DNA from: a virus
DNA: 40,241 nt
IMG/VR virus record: IMGVR_UViG_3300028895_000526
Coordinates: 1 to 40,241 of that record
Strand: one strand, 5' to 3'
Part shown: positions 28,518 to 38,407 of the stretch, piece by piece
Position numbering within the stretch: the first letter of the stretch is position 1
How the letters are laid out: each line of letters opens with the position of its first letter
The notes under the pieces: model-generated
Seen by the model: only the letters and a program-made list of their open reading frames with translations
The model's database searches: none
What the model was told of the DNA's origin: nothing
Program-made: the position numbers and the translations under genes

Positions 28518-28737
28518 TCTGCTCATCCTGCTTCTTTTCTTCTATAGACTTGATACAGGGTATGCATTCTTAGGCTTCTCACAGGGAGCGACATCATTAG
28601 CACTAGACTCAGACGGATGGTGCGTAAAGTTTGAGGGAGATCTCTACGGAGACTTTGAATGTAATGACGCTGACAGACTACTAATGGAAAAGCTATGGGA
28701 AGAAAACAGTTCAGAGTCATTCTTATACTTACCATAA
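28498..28737 (+). CDS. Small exported protein (79 aa)
   Basis: N-terminal signal peptide MLRKYFSLLILLLFFYRLDTGYA with a likely cleavage after GYA; the mature part is acidic with an isolated Cys pair (WCVKF...FECND). Not recognised. Overlaps the nuclease by 20 nt and the next gene by 43 nt. Together the two could form a lysis (spanin-like) or superinfection-exclusion pair, but no lipobox is clear. Confidence 0.65.
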   Translation: MLRKYFSLLILLLFFYRLDTGYAFLGFSQGATSLALDSDGWCVKFEGDLYGDFECNDADRLLMEKLWEENSSESFLYLP

Positions 28738-28952
28738 TATCTCTTGTTCTCATCTGCTTGGTAGGCAATGTCTATGGTGAAGCTGAGCCGACTGATGCTG
28801 ACGTATCAACTGTCGAAGTAGAATTCGATCTGATGTCGTACAAGTTAGACCAAGCGCTGAAGTCGTATACGTTGCACTACGAGTGGACTGAAGATCAGAC
28901 AGACTATGCAACAGGAACATGGGCTACAAGAATGGCTGCACGAGTCGAATAA
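28695..28952 (+). CDS. Small exported or membrane-anchored protein (85 aa)
   Basis: Begins MGRKQFRVILILTIISLVLICLVGNVYG, a signal peptide or anchor, followed by a polar acidic segment and an amphipathic helix. The candidate lipobox around LVLIC is weak because it lacks a small residue before Cys. Overlap of 43 nt with the previous exported protein and closing the early operon before the terminator is reminiscent of spanin gene pairs, but unproven. Confidence 0.65.
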   Translation: MGRKQFRVILILTIISLVLICLVGNVYGEAEPTDADVSTVEVEFDLMSYKLDQALKSYTLHYEWTEDQTDYATGTWATRMAARVE

Positions 28953-28978
28953 TAAATTGGCTCGTATTTACACGCGAG

Positions 28979-29040
28979 ACGAGGCCGTAGTATATTTATA
29001 CTAGAATTATCTCTAGTAATTACTACGGCCTCGTTTTGTT
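28979..29040 (+). terminator. Terminator of the rightward unit
   Basis: A 14-bp perfect stem ACGAGGCCGTAGTA (28979-28992) with TACTACGGCCTCGT (29021-29034) followed by TTTTGTT, with a smaller ACTAGA/TCTAGT hairpin inside the loop (29000-29005 with 29012-29017). It separates the early unit from the converging late unit, whose last gene ends at 29081. A U run is only present on the plus-strand side. Confidence 0.85.
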
Positions 29041-29080
29041 CTTCTAGCGTCCTGCTATACGCTCATTTAAAGTATTAAGT

Positions 29081-32000
29081 TTATCTAGTTGTAGCAATAT
29101 GAAAGTCTGCTGGCTCTTCAACAGTCGTATTACCTTCCATCCAAGCAATAGCTTTTGCGATCGAGAAGATGTCTGCGTCGAGTAAGGAGTCATCTGGACT
29201 TAAGCCGGTGTTCTCTGTAACGACTCCTGTATAGTTTTCTACATCGTTCTCATGCTCAGGTGCGTATTTGAGGATGTATGATCTGATTGTCCAGTCTTCC
29301 TCGCCTCGTTGTACTTTACCCATGTCCCACTGGATCTGCTTGAGCAATGCTCTGTAACCAATGTTCGGAGTCTTGAATGCAGCAAATCTTCCAGTGTTCG
29401 GATCAGGTCTAGAGTTTGGCTGATTGTGATACTCAAGACTTCCGATGTTATTATACTTGTATGGTACTGACTGCGGATTAGGCTTCGGCTTGATGATTGC
29501 TTCTTTCACATACTGTTCTATCAGATTATCAAGAGTAGGCTTCTCTATAGTAGAGACGTTGCGTATGCCTGACTCCTTCTTCTGTTCAAGTTCTTGCTTC
29601 TGCTTCTCCTTCTCTTTTGCAATCTTAACCTCAGGTGAACTCTGATCTAAGATTTTGACGTCACCTCCTTCTGCTTCTTCAACTGTGACATCCTTCGGTG
29701 GGTTTTGAGGATCGTATATTTGTACCTCTCCAGAGACTGGTCGATAATACATCACACCAGTATTAAGATCAACTCGAGTCTCTCCTGGACGAAGATCTCT
29801 TGGTTTCTCATACTCAGTCTTTTCTTTGTTTGCTTCTTTAGCCAATTGATTGTTCTTCTTGAAGCGTTTCCATAGAAGACCAGGTAAAGCAAATGCACCA
29901 TAATCTACGTTCACTGGCTTATCTGCATAGCCAGCTGTTGGTATCTTAAGAAACTTCTCTCCTTCAACTTCAACTACCTCTGCGACTCCGCTGACTTCTG
30001 CATTTGCTCTTTTACGTAGATCATACTTATAGAACTCTGCAGTTGATCTCATTCTTTGAGGAAGTCTTGTTGTATCAAACTCTCCAGCAGTACTTGCTCC
30101 TTCTTGCTCAATTAACTCTTTTAACATTGTCTGTGCACGAACAGGATCATTTGGTACTTGCTCACCATTTGGACCAATTCTTCTGAAGTTCGTATACTCA
30201 ATCACCTCATCCATGACTTCATCCACATATGCATCAGATTCCTCAACAGCTTGGAAAATTGTTTCACGTATCGCATTCTTTATTGCCTGAATCTCCCTCT
30301 CTGGGATTGAGACACCAAACTCATCTGCGATCTCCCTTGCTGTAGAACCATTCGCGAGCTCGATGATAATCTCATAACCGTCTTCGACCTCGTCTAGTTT
30401 TTTCATCGCACCATCAACATTAACTTGCATGTTCCTGAAGTCTCCATAGACATCATCAACTGCGTTTTCCATAAACTCATGCTCGAAATTGTCTAAGACT
30501 CTCTCTCTTGCTCTAGCACTTGCATCTTCTGTAAGTAGAGCGATATCACCTGTTGTACCATCGAAACTCTCAACATAATATGTTCTACCATTAATCGTAA
30601 CATCACCTGTCGCGTTTGTACTGATCTCGTCAATGATGTCATCTGTTAATACTGGATGATCATTCAGGACGTTTCTAAGCACCCTGACATTTGAAGCATT
30701 GCTGCCAGTCTCTCCCTTTGCTCGTCTAACAAATTGATTGCCCCATTGTATTTTAGTTGTTGTCTCTTCTGTCGGTATATAATAGAACGGATGACCATCT
30801 TGAGCAGCTCGCTTGAGTTCTTGACGTAGCATCGGTCCTGACCACTTATCTTTGTATTGTGATAGAACTTGTAGTTGTTCGTCTGCAAACTCAACTGCAT
30901 TCTTAAATACAGTATCTGCTTCTGGACTAAGATATTCGCCGAGCTTCTCAGTCGGAACTTCGTATGTCAATGTATGACCGTCTGGTGCTCTCTCTCCTCT
31001 CTTCGGAAAGATCTCTTTGAGGAATGGCTCTTGGTCGAGTTCCTCTGGTGGTTTCTTTACGACTCGCTTAAATTCGAATGTCTTACCATCAAAGCCTGTA
31101 TAATTTACTTCTTGACCTGCTGCATTCTGTACTTTAGTTACTGCACTCCTTCTGTTAACTCCGAGATGTTCTGAGATAGCATTGTTTATAATCTGCTTAC
31201 GATTCTCTCCCATCAAGAAGCCACCTTGCATTAAGTCGTTTTGTAACTCAAGAGCGAATCGACCTTCTTGTCTGTCTACGCATCTAGCATGTCCGAAGTA
31301 CTTTTTCCATACATCAGAGTTTTGATCAATGTACCTATCAAAGTGCATCGAGTGGTAGTCAAGGGCATAGTTGTTGAACGGCGACGTGTAGATAACTTCG
31401 TTATAGAATTTCTCATTCCCACTTACAAAACTAGTCGAGAGATCACCAAGTCCACGTACTGGAGCCTTAACTTCGTGCGGTGTTAACTCGATGTAGTTCA
31501 TCTTGATTTGATTTGCGAGATCTTCTGCATAGACTCTTCGTGAGTTAGAGTCATGCACTGCAATCTTCTTAAGGTCATCTGAATAAAACTCTTTGAACAT
31601 GCTCTGCAAATCTAATGCATCCTCAGCCTTATCAGCATCTCGTCTAACAAGAGCAAGCCAGTCCTCGTATTTTTTTGCTGGTACTCTTACTTCAAGAACA
31701 TCACTTCCGTATTGCTTTGCGTGATTCTTATCAACAGTCGCCCAAAGAACATCTTCGCCACGTCTCGCTTTACTAAGATCGATGAATCCACTCTTTCTGA
31801 TAGCAGCGGCATTGTCTGTACCATGATACATTAAGACATCGCCATTCTCAAATCTTGAAACCTTCATTTGAATCTCATCGATCATCTCTGTTGTGACAGG
31901 TCGATCGAGTAGTGCATCGAACTCTCTCTGCACCATCTCTTTTTGTTCTCGGCTTATGTTCTTCTTGAGTATCTTATTGAGTGACTCTTGACTAACTCTA

Positions 32001-35000
32001 ACTTTACCCTTCAGCTCGTCAAGTACAGTTGATGTAATCTCTTTGAAACCTTGGAATGCAGTTCGAGTTGTTTTGCCAGTTACTTGTTTAAGAGCTCCGA
32101 CAGAACCAAGTACATCAAGACCTGCTCCGCCGTCTGGTCCGATCCCAACTAGAATACCATCTGGACTCATATACATTCCATAGCCTTTATCATAGAGGTC
32201 TCTGTCTTGTGGTGCCATCTTTGCAAGTTCCTTCTCACTGTATAAATTAACTGGTTCATACCCCATCGCTAATGCCTCTGCTGGAGTCTGAGCGATGTCT
32301 GGTACGATCATGGAATAGAGTTCTCTTGTGATGTCTCTCACTCTTACCTCTCCTGCTTCTGGAGTGAAGATGTCTTTAATCTTTTGTTGAAAACGAGATG
32401 GGAGATCGAAGATCTTATCAAGTATTCCTTGGTTCTTTTCTGTCTTGACATCTCTTTTCTTCTCTCTAGCTTGACGTTGTATCTTCTCTTGAACGGATTT
32501 CTTTAGTGCCTTTAACTTAAGTGGGAGAAGGCCAAGCTCTGTGATACCCTTGTCCTTTAGAATCTCTTCAAGCTTCATTACGTTCTCTTTGTATTGTACT
32601 TCCTCTTTATTAACGAGACTCTTTGAATAGTATCGTGTATACATTGCTTCGAGTCCAGCTTCATAAGAACCAGTTAACTCCTTCTGTTCTTCAAGCAAAC
32701 CAAAGTATTCTTTCTCGTCTCTGTTGATCAGAGTAGTACTTAATGGCGAGAGGATCTGTTCGAGACGAATGTCAACTGGAAACTTCTCTCCCTCAGGAGA
32801 TGAGCCACCGATCAGCTTATTTAACTCGTTCAATAATGGAATTGTCTTGAACCACTCGATTGTTGTCTTGTCGAATGTGCCTTCGAGAAACTTACCTCTC
32901 TCACCTGTGAACTGTTCGATCGAGTTACCAAAGTAGTTCAAGTTGTTGTTTAGATTTGTAGTAACTTGCAAGAACGGATTGAAGCCAACCTCATTTAAGT
33001 CTGGCGGAAGCTGGAAGATATTAATCAGTCTGATCAAGTCTGCTTGCGGTAAGACAGATTGAGTTCTGATATATTTATCATAGAGTTCTCCAGCAACTTC
33101 AATCTCACCAGTCTTAATCAAGCCCATGTCTCGTTCTCTTCCTGTCATATACTTAACATTCGGATCTTGCTTCTCGATCTCGTCGACTCGAGCATTGAAG
33201 ATTTTCTGCATCACTGCAAGTCGAGTTGGAGTATTCCAGAGAGACGAGATCTGTAGAGGAATATTAAATCTAGACCAAGCCCAGAATGGAATAAACTTCT
33301 TGATGATCTTGTCTCCTTCACCTAAGCCAGTAAGATAATCAAATAAATATTTGTTCACATACTTCTTAGCATCTGCTCGCATTGTTTTCGTAACTTTACC
33401 TGATTTGCCAGCTAATGTTTTGAGTCTGTCAATGTAGAGAGCAAGTCTTGCATTGTCTTCAAGTGCTGTTCCGATATTGCGAGACAAATTAAGATACTGT
33501 CTGAGTATCGGAATACGATAGATCTCTGCTGGGTTCTTGTATTTGTTTACGACTTTGATAATGTCGTCTGTGTGTTCTGCAACTCTTGCCATATCGTGGA
33601 GGTCGATAGCAAAGAAGCCTCTGCCGATCACATCGTCTTTAAGTGCCCAGTCAATCCACTTAGCAGGTACCTTCTCAGGGAATAACTTCCTTGCTATCTG
33701 ACCCTTCCACCCTGGGATCTTTCTTGCTTCATTGATATATCCAGCAATCTGTTGAAGCGCTGCGATCGGAATGTTCTTCGGGTTCATACTCCCAAGAACG
33801 ATCGCGTTGTACAGATTACCAATTACGTTTCTAGTATGATATCGAGGTCTGACTGCAGTTGCTAATGGTTTCCAATTACGATTAAAGAAGTCAAGAGGAG
33901 ATAAGAGTTTTCTCATCGTCTCTTGAAAAGCACTCGGAGCAAATCTTCTGTTAAGCTCAGATGCTACTTCCTTCGGTACAAACCATGTCTTACCCTTCTC
34001 TGGAGTAAACTCGTCAACGTTAAACCTCTTCTTAATCTCTGCAGTAACTCTTCCTTGTTTCTTGAAGATCTGATATGCTTCGTCACCGACCATTGCTTTC
34101 AGTTGCTTTTGTAAGTTATCAAACTCAAGACCGTATGTTCTTCGTACACCTTCAAGGAAAGCCGACTTCATGTTATCAAGTGCAACCTTAATCTTGATCG
34201 CTGAGATAGAGACTACTGGATCCTTGACAAAACCCTCGACGTCTTTCGATTTTTTCAAATAACCAGGGTCTCCCTTCTTGAATGGTTTGATCATTCTCTC
34301 AGACATCTTTAGCTTCGGTGGGAAGAAGTGATGCAGATAATTACTGATTGCATACTCTTCTGGTAAGCCAGCTTGTACTCGAAGCTTTGGTACCTCTTGC
34401 GTTAGCCACCAATCAATTGCAGATTGTATCTTCGGGTTATCAGATGTTGCTAGTTTTGTACCAGAGCGTCTTGCTGCATCGATCGTCTCGAAGAACTTTA
34501 CTCTCTCTGCGCCATTTAACTTAAAGATCTTCTCAAACTTTTGTGCAGTCGATCTGATGATACCCTCTTGCATCTTTAGTGAGTTAACGTATAGTTTCTC
34601 TAGTGACTCTGCTAAACCACCATAACCCTTCGACCGAAGCTTGCCAAGCGGTGTGAATAAGTCTGCGACTGTCTCGTTAATTGTCTTCGCGAAGCGTGCT
34701 GCTCTGCCAGTAGTATCTGTTCTCTCAAGAACTTTTGAGCCTGCCTTTGCGATGTCATCTACATATTTAATCTTTCTTGCAGCTTCACCTGTCTTCTCGA
34801 CAGCTTTGCCAACTTTACTTAAACCTCTCGCAGCAACTTTTGTTGTTCCTTTAATAACAGGCGAAGTAATACCAGACGTTGCGATTGCTAATGCATCAAG
34901 TCCGAATGTAAATGGTTTATCATACATGAACTCGACAGGGTGAGTGATCTCCTGTAACACATCAGTCGCGACTGCAGTACCAAGATTTGCTAAGATCTTC

Positions 35001-35431
35001 TTCTCTTTCTGAACATACTGCTTACTCATACCCTGATTGAGATCAACCATGAACTCTTCGATCAATTTCTTTTGTTCATTATATGAGACATCTCTCACAG
35101 TATCCCAGTCCTTCTTAAATTGTTTTGCTGTCTCGATCGGATTTGAGATTACATCCCAAGCAGACTTTGCAAACTCTGGTGTTCCGATTGCTGCTTGTTT
35201 TAAGATCTCGCTACCTAAACCGAAGACAGTGCCGATTGACTCTACAGGATGCCGCACAGCTTGAGAGCCGATATGTAACATCCCTTTACCAAACGACGAG
35301 ATATCTTCTTTGAAGTTCTCCTCAAACCCAGCAAGAGATTTCTTGATCGGGGCATTAAGCTGAGCACGCTCTCTGATCTTTTCTCTGACTCGAGATTGAA
35401 CTTGTCGTTTGATCTCTTCTTTTGTAGCCAT
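29081..35431 (-). CDS. Giant ejected-type virion protein with ART-like and P5-like domains (2116 aa)
   Basis: A large polyvalent internal virion protein. A long helical N-terminal part (about 1-500) leads to AVRPRYHTRNVIGNLYNAI (about 525) and FIPFWAWSRFNIPLQ (about 715), segments typical of phage ejection or polyvalent proteins. DVLMYHGTDNAAAIRKSGF (from Met1201) followed by YGSDVLEVRVP (from 1241) has the His-Gly-Thr entry and strand layout of ADP-ribosyltransferases (PARP-like/exotoxin-like fold). The C-terminal 126 residues (1991-2116; YNNIGSL, GRFAAF, IGYRALL, TIRSYILKYAPEHENDVENY, DDSLLDADIF, MEG) fit the phage P5-like domain often linked to murein hydrolysis. Such a protein is expected to be injected with the DNA, open the wall and perhaps modify a host protein. 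No Shine-Dalgarno precedes the start. Confidence 0.75.
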   Translation of the reverse strand: MATKEEIKRQVQSRVREKIRERAQLNAPIKKSLAGFEENFKEDISSFGKGMLHIGSQAVRHPVESIGTVFGLGSEILKQAAIGTPEFAKSAWDVISNPIETAKQFKKDWDTVRDVSYNEQKKLIEEFMVDLNQGMSKQYVQKEKKILANLGTAVATDVLQEITHPVEFMYDKPFTFGLDALAIATSGITSPVIKGTTKVAARGLSKVGKAVEKTGEAARKIKYVDDIAKAGSKVLERTDTTGRAARFAKTINETVADLFTPLGKLRSKGYGGLAESLEKLYVNSLKMQEGIIRSTAQKFEKIFKLNGAERVKFFETIDAARRSGTKLATSDNPKIQSAIDWWLTQEVPKLRVQAGLPEEYAISNYLHHFFPPKLKMSERMIKPFKKGDPGYLKKSKDVEGFVKDPVVSISAIKIKVALDNMKSAFLEGVRRTYGLEFDNLQKQLKAMVGDEAYQIFKKQGRVTAEIKKRFNVDEFTPEKGKTWFVPKEVASELNRRFAPSAFQETMRKLLSPLDFFNRNWKPLATAVRPRYHTRNVIGNLYNAIVLGSMNPKNIPIAALQQIAGYINEARKIPGWKGQIARKLFPEKVPAKWIDWALKDDVIGRGFFAIDLHDMARVAEHTDDIIKVVNKYKNPAEIYRIPILRQYLNLSRNIGTALEDNARLALYIDRLKTLAGKSGKVTKTMRADAKKYVNKYLFDYLTGLGEGDKIIKKFIPFWAWSRFNIPLQISSLWNTPTRLAVMQKIFNARVDEIEKQDPNVKYMTGRERDMGLIKTGEIEVAGELYDKYIRTQSVLPQADLIRLINIFQLPPDLNEVGFNPFLQVTTNLNNNLNYFGNSIEQFTGERGKFLEGTFDKTTIEWFKTIPLLNELNKLIGGSSPEGEKFPVDIRLEQILSPLSTTLINRDEKEYFGLLEEQKELTGSYEAGLEAMYTRYYSKSLVNKEEVQYKENVMKLEEILKDKGITELGLLPLKLKALKKSVQEKIQRQAREKKRDVKTEKNQGILDKIFDLPSRFQQKIKDIFTPEAGEVRVRDITRELYSMIVPDIAQTPAEALAMGYEPVNLYSEKELAKMAPQDRDLYDKGYGMYMSPDGILVGIGPDGGAGLDVLGSVGALKQVTGKTTRTAFQGFKEITSTVLDELKGKVRVSQESLNKILKKNISREQKEMVQREFDALLDRPVTTEMIDEIQMKVSRFENGDVLMYHGTDNAAAIRKSGFIDLSKARRGEDVLWATVDKNHAKQYGSDVLEVRVPAKKYEDWLALVRRDADKAEDALDLQSMFKEFYSDDLKKIAVHDSNSRRVYAEDLANQIKMNYIELTPHEVKAPVRGLGDLSTSFVSGNEKFYNEVIYTSPFNNYALDYHSMHFDRYIDQNSDVWKKYFGHARCVDRQEGRFALELQNDLMQGGFLMGENRKQIINNAISEHLGVNRRSAVTKVQNAAGQEVNYTGFDGKTFEFKRVVKKPPEELDQEPFLKEIFPKRGERAPDGHTLTYEVPTEKLGEYLSPEADTVFKNAVEFADEQLQVLSQYKDKWSGPMLRQELKRAAQDGHPFYYIPTEETTTKIQWGNQFVRRAKGETGSNASNVRVLRNVLNDHPVLTDDIIDEISTNATGDVTINGRTYYVESFDGTTGDIALLTEDASARARERVLDNFEHEFMENAVDDVYGDFRNMQVNVDGAMKKLDEVEDGYEIIIELANGSTAREIADEFGVSIPEREIQAIKNAIRETIFQAVEESDAYVDEVMDEVIEYTNFRRIGPNGEQVPNDPVRAQTMLKELIEQEGASTAGEFDTTRLPQRMRSTAEFYKYDLRKRANAEVSGVAEVVEVEGEKFLKIPTAGYADKPVNVDYGAFALPGLLWKRFKKNNQLAKEANKEKTEYEKPRDLRPGETRVDLNTGVMYYRPVSGEVQIYDPQNPPKDVTVEEAEGGDVKILDQSSPEVKIAKEKEKQKQELEQKKESGIRNVSTIEKPTLDNLIEQYVKEAIIKPKPNPQSVPYKYNNIGSLEYHNQPNSRPDPNTGRFAAFKTPNIGYRALLKQIQWDMGKVQRGEEDWTIRSYILKYAPEHENDVENYTGVVTENTGLSPDDSLLDADIFSIAKAIAWMEGNTTVEEPADFHIATTR

Positions 35432-35434
35432 AAA

Positions 35435-36955
35435 TTATTGCATAAGGTCTTGCGGTGATAAGCCAAGAGATTCCCATGCTGCGATCTCTTCGTCTGTAAA
35501 GTCGAGATCTTTAAAGAACGCTCTTGTTTCTTCGGTCCAGACATCGGAGGCTACCTCTAACTCAGACTTACTGAAGTAGATCTTAGCAGATGGATCGTTT
35601 GGATTGAGACCGCGTCTGAATGTATCATCGAATGTTGATGTATCTCCTCCAGTTGTTTGAGCAAACTTAAGTCGCTCATTCCTAAAAGTCTCAGTATTAT
35701 AAAATCCATCGTCGCCCTTCGAAGCCTCGAGGACTGCCGAAGCATCACCTAAAGCACCTTTCATCTGGTCGTTCATATAGATCGTTGTACTTGGACCAGA
35801 CGACTTTGTCTTGCCTGCACCAGCGACTCGCCAGAGTTCTTCACCAGTATTCTTGTTGATACCAGTGACATTCCCAGAGTCATCTGTTGCTGTAACGATC
35901 GTTGAAGCTAAACCAGTTAAAGTAAACTCTCTCCCAGTATTGGGATCTGTAATTGTTGTAGTCTCACCTTGCGGAAGACTCTTCATTAGTGAGACAATGT
36001 TTGATCCTGTAAAGAAAGGATCAGATGCACCACCTGCAATTCCTGTGAAAGTCATACCATCAATTGTGACAGTCTCACCTTCTGGAATATCTTTGATGAT
36101 GTCATACTTCTTTGTAACAATGTCAAAGAGTTGAGATTGCTCAGCTCTCTGATCTGCTTTTAAATCAAGCTTCAGTCCAGCTACTGACATTGCTTGCTGG
36201 AACTGAGTTGTTTGTAATTGCAACTCAAACTGAGCCCATTTGAACTCTTGATCTTTCCAAGCATCGATCTCCTTCTGTAGCTTGTCAGCCATCGTGAGAT
36301 CAAGTTGTGCTAGTGCTTGTTCTCTTGCACTAACGATCTCATCTACTTTCTTCTGTGCTTGACCTCTCTGATGTTGTACAAAAGAGAGTGCAGCCGTAGA
36401 GAGACGTCTCTTCGTAGCAAATTGACCTTCTGTTGCATCAGTGATGTCTTCACGATACTCTTCTGCTTCAGCAATCAATGGAGCAAAGCGATCCATGATC
36501 AGCTGTCTCTTCTTATCTTCTTCTGCTGCAATCCGGTCTTCAATTGATTGAGTCTCTGTCTCGAGTCTTGACTCAAACTCTTCTCTCGAAGTAAAGACAT
36601 CTGACGACGTAATGTCTGGGATGTCTGTATCGATATCAATGCTCGATGGTAGATTTGTACCATCTCCTGCAACACCTTCGCCAGCAGAGTCTCCTACTGT
36701 AGACTCAATTGCTTTACCAACGTCTGACGGATCAACTGGAACAAAGCCGAGTTCATCTGATAGAGCTTGTAGATATTCTGAAGAAGAACTTTTTGAGACT
36801 CCGACTGACTTACCAGTTGTTGGGTTCTTCAGATATTGAAAGTTACTACCAGAATACGGCTTGTCAGTAAATGCAACGAATGCTTCTGTGCCATCATCAA
36901 AGATTTGTTTGATGCCACCATCTGCAAGAGTTTGTGATTTGATTTTCTTTGCCAT
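35435..36955 (-). CDS. Coiled-coil internal/tail protein (506 aa)
   Basis: Start at 36955 (MAKKIKSQTLADGGIKQIFDDG), because the 36979 alternative overlaps the fibre gene. The N-terminal part is polar and beta-like. Residues about 120-280 form a long Glu/Gln/Lys-rich coiled coil (REEFESRLETETQS...QAQKKVDEIVSAREQALAQL...). A Thr/Gly/Asp-rich region and a Glu/Phe-rich C-terminus follow. It lies directly upstream of the giant protein (3 nt), a position held by internal core or ejection-helper proteins in podoviruses. No enzymatic motif. Confidence 0.7.
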   Translation of the reverse strand: MAKKIKSQTLADGGIKQIFDDGTEAFVAFTDKPYSGSNFQYLKNPTTGKSVGVSKSSSSEYLQALSDELGFVPVDPSDVGKAIESTVGDSAGEGVAGDGTNLPSSIDIDTDIPDITSSDVFTSREEFESRLETETQSIEDRIAAEEDKKRQLIMDRFAPLIAEAEEYREDITDATEGQFATKRRLSTAALSFVQHQRGQAQKKVDEIVSAREQALAQLDLTMADKLQKEIDAWKDQEFKWAQFELQLQTTQFQQAMSVAGLKLDLKADQRAEQSQLFDIVTKKYDIIKDIPEGETVTIDGMTFTGIAGGASDPFFTGSNIVSLMKSLPQGETTTITDPNTGREFTLTGLASTIVTATDDSGNVTGINKNTGEELWRVAGAGKTKSSGPSTTIYMNDQMKGALGDASAVLEASKGDDGFYNTETFRNERLKFAQTTGGDTSTFDDTFRRGLNPNDPSAKIYFSKSELEVASDVWTEETRAFFKDLDFTDEEIAAWESLGLSPQDLMQ

Positions 36956-36966
36956 AGTTATTCTAG

Positions 36967-38406
36967 TTAGTAAACCCAAGCTTCAAGGAAGCAGTTAATT
37001 GCTTGACCACTCGCATCAGCATCGTTCCACCACTTCAGAGTAATGTTTGTTGCATCGAGTGTTGAGCTTGCAGTATAGTCGTTGCCGTTATCGCCGCATT
37101 GAACAACATAATCATTACTTGAACCAGAGACTGTTGATGCGACAAACATCGTCGATCCATCATAAAACCCAGATGAACTATTTGCAGTTGCTCCTTCACT
37201 GTGACAGTGCAGAGTAATGTGGTCTGGTGTTACTCCAAAACCGTGAGCAAATGTTTGAGCAGTATAACAACTATTACCACAACTTGGTTCATCGAAAGCA
37301 GAGATGTAATGTTTCGTCGTATATGTACTGTCAGCATAGCTTTTCCTAACAGCGTCGTTATTATACGCCGGGTCTTCTTCGATACTTGGAGCATTCTCAA
37401 ATGTCGTTGTTGCTGTAAATGTTGAAGAAGCAACGTCCATGTTTGTCATTGCTGTGTTTCCAGTAAATGCAAAGTCTTCTGTTAAATCTAGAAAACCCTG
37501 GTTGATCTTACCATCTGACTCAGTTACAACAATCATATTGTCTGAGATTGAAGGAGAAGATGAAGCATCTCTTGCCTGTAAGCACAACGGGCTGTTTAGT
37601 CCAAGATATGTACTTGCTGCAGCTTCGTCTTCTGTAGCTAGTTCACATATACCTGCAACTGTCTCTGTCGAAGTTGCTGCGCCTTGATTTGCAATATTGT
37701 CAGCATAGTTCTTCGATGCAGCATGAGAGTCTGCAGTCGGCTCAGGTATTGTAATTGTACCAGAGAACGTTGTATTCCCTGAGAATGTATTTGTACCTGA
37801 GAACGTATTACTTCCTGAGACTGTCTGATCAGACTCTAGATCAAAGTATTGTTGATTTAGAAAATGATCGTCGTCTGAAACGTAGACGATCTCACCTGGA
37901 AGATGCTGAAGAATATTTGCAGATGAAGAAGCCCATCGACCATACTCTAGGCCTCTTGAATAAATTGTGAATGTCTTCGTACTTTGATTAAGATCATTCA
38001 CAGCTATCTTTTCTTCGCCGTCTCCCTCTCCAACTGTCAAGATCAATAGATCTCCGAACGATGTTGAAGCTAACGAAGTTCCGTCTGGGAGAGTGATAGA
38101 GTTAACTACCAGTGTTGTCTCTGTTCCTCCCTCTGCTAGCGAAGATGCAAGTGTAGTCGAGAACCCAGATGGCCGGAAGGGTTTGACTGCACCGAATGCG
38201 TCAGAGTAAGGATTGCGTAAGTATTCTTCCAATAAGACATTCTGGTCATAAGTACCAGTATACTCATCGTCAGCGATCTGCGAGTAATACTCTGCTCGTT
38301 CTTTGATCGAAGGTAGATTACCTTGAAAGAAGTCCCAGAGCGTTGCATTAACAGATGTCGCTGTTAGAAGGAATATTACACAAAGACTTGGAATTAGTTT
38401 TCTCAT
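36967..38406 (-). CDS. Exported fibre-like protein (479 aa)
   Basis: A signal-like N-terminus MRKLIPSLCVIFLLTATSVNATL is followed by a helical region with WDFFQGNLPSIKERAEYYSQIADDEYTGTYDQ. After that come Ser/Thr/Gly-rich strands with SGSNTFSGTNTFSGNTTFSG repeats and NNDAVRKSYADSTY, a motif frequent in tail-fibre head domains. The C-terminus has Cys residues and ends in NITLKWWNDADASGQAINCFLEAWVY, a compact domain. Consistent with a receptor-binding fibre or spike. AGAAGG five nt before the ATG is a clear Shine-Dalgarno. 12 nt downstream is the internal protein gene. Confidence 0.75.
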   Translation of the reverse strand: MRKLIPSLCVIFLLTATSVNATLWDFFQGNLPSIKERAEYYSQIADDEYTGTYDQNVLLEEYLRNPYSDAFGAVKPFRPSGFSTTLASSLAEGGTETTLVVNSITLPDGTSLASTSFGDLLILTVGEGDGEEKIAVNDLNQSTKTFTIYSRGLEYGRWASSSANILQHLPGEIVYVSDDDHFLNQQYFDLESDQTVSGSNTFSGTNTFSGNTTFSGTITIPEPTADSHAASKNYADNIANQGAATSTETVAGICELATEDEAAASTYLGLNSPLCLQARDASSSPSISDNMIVVTESDGKINQGFLDLTEDFAFTGNTAMTNMDVASSTFTATTTFENAPSIEEDPAYNNDAVRKSYADSTYTTKHYISAFDEPSCGNSCYTAQTFAHGFGVTPDHITLHCHSEGATANSSSGFYDGSTMFVASTVSGSSNDYVVQCGDNGNDYTASSTLDATNITLKWWNDADASGQAINCFLEAWVY

Positions 38407-38407
38407 A

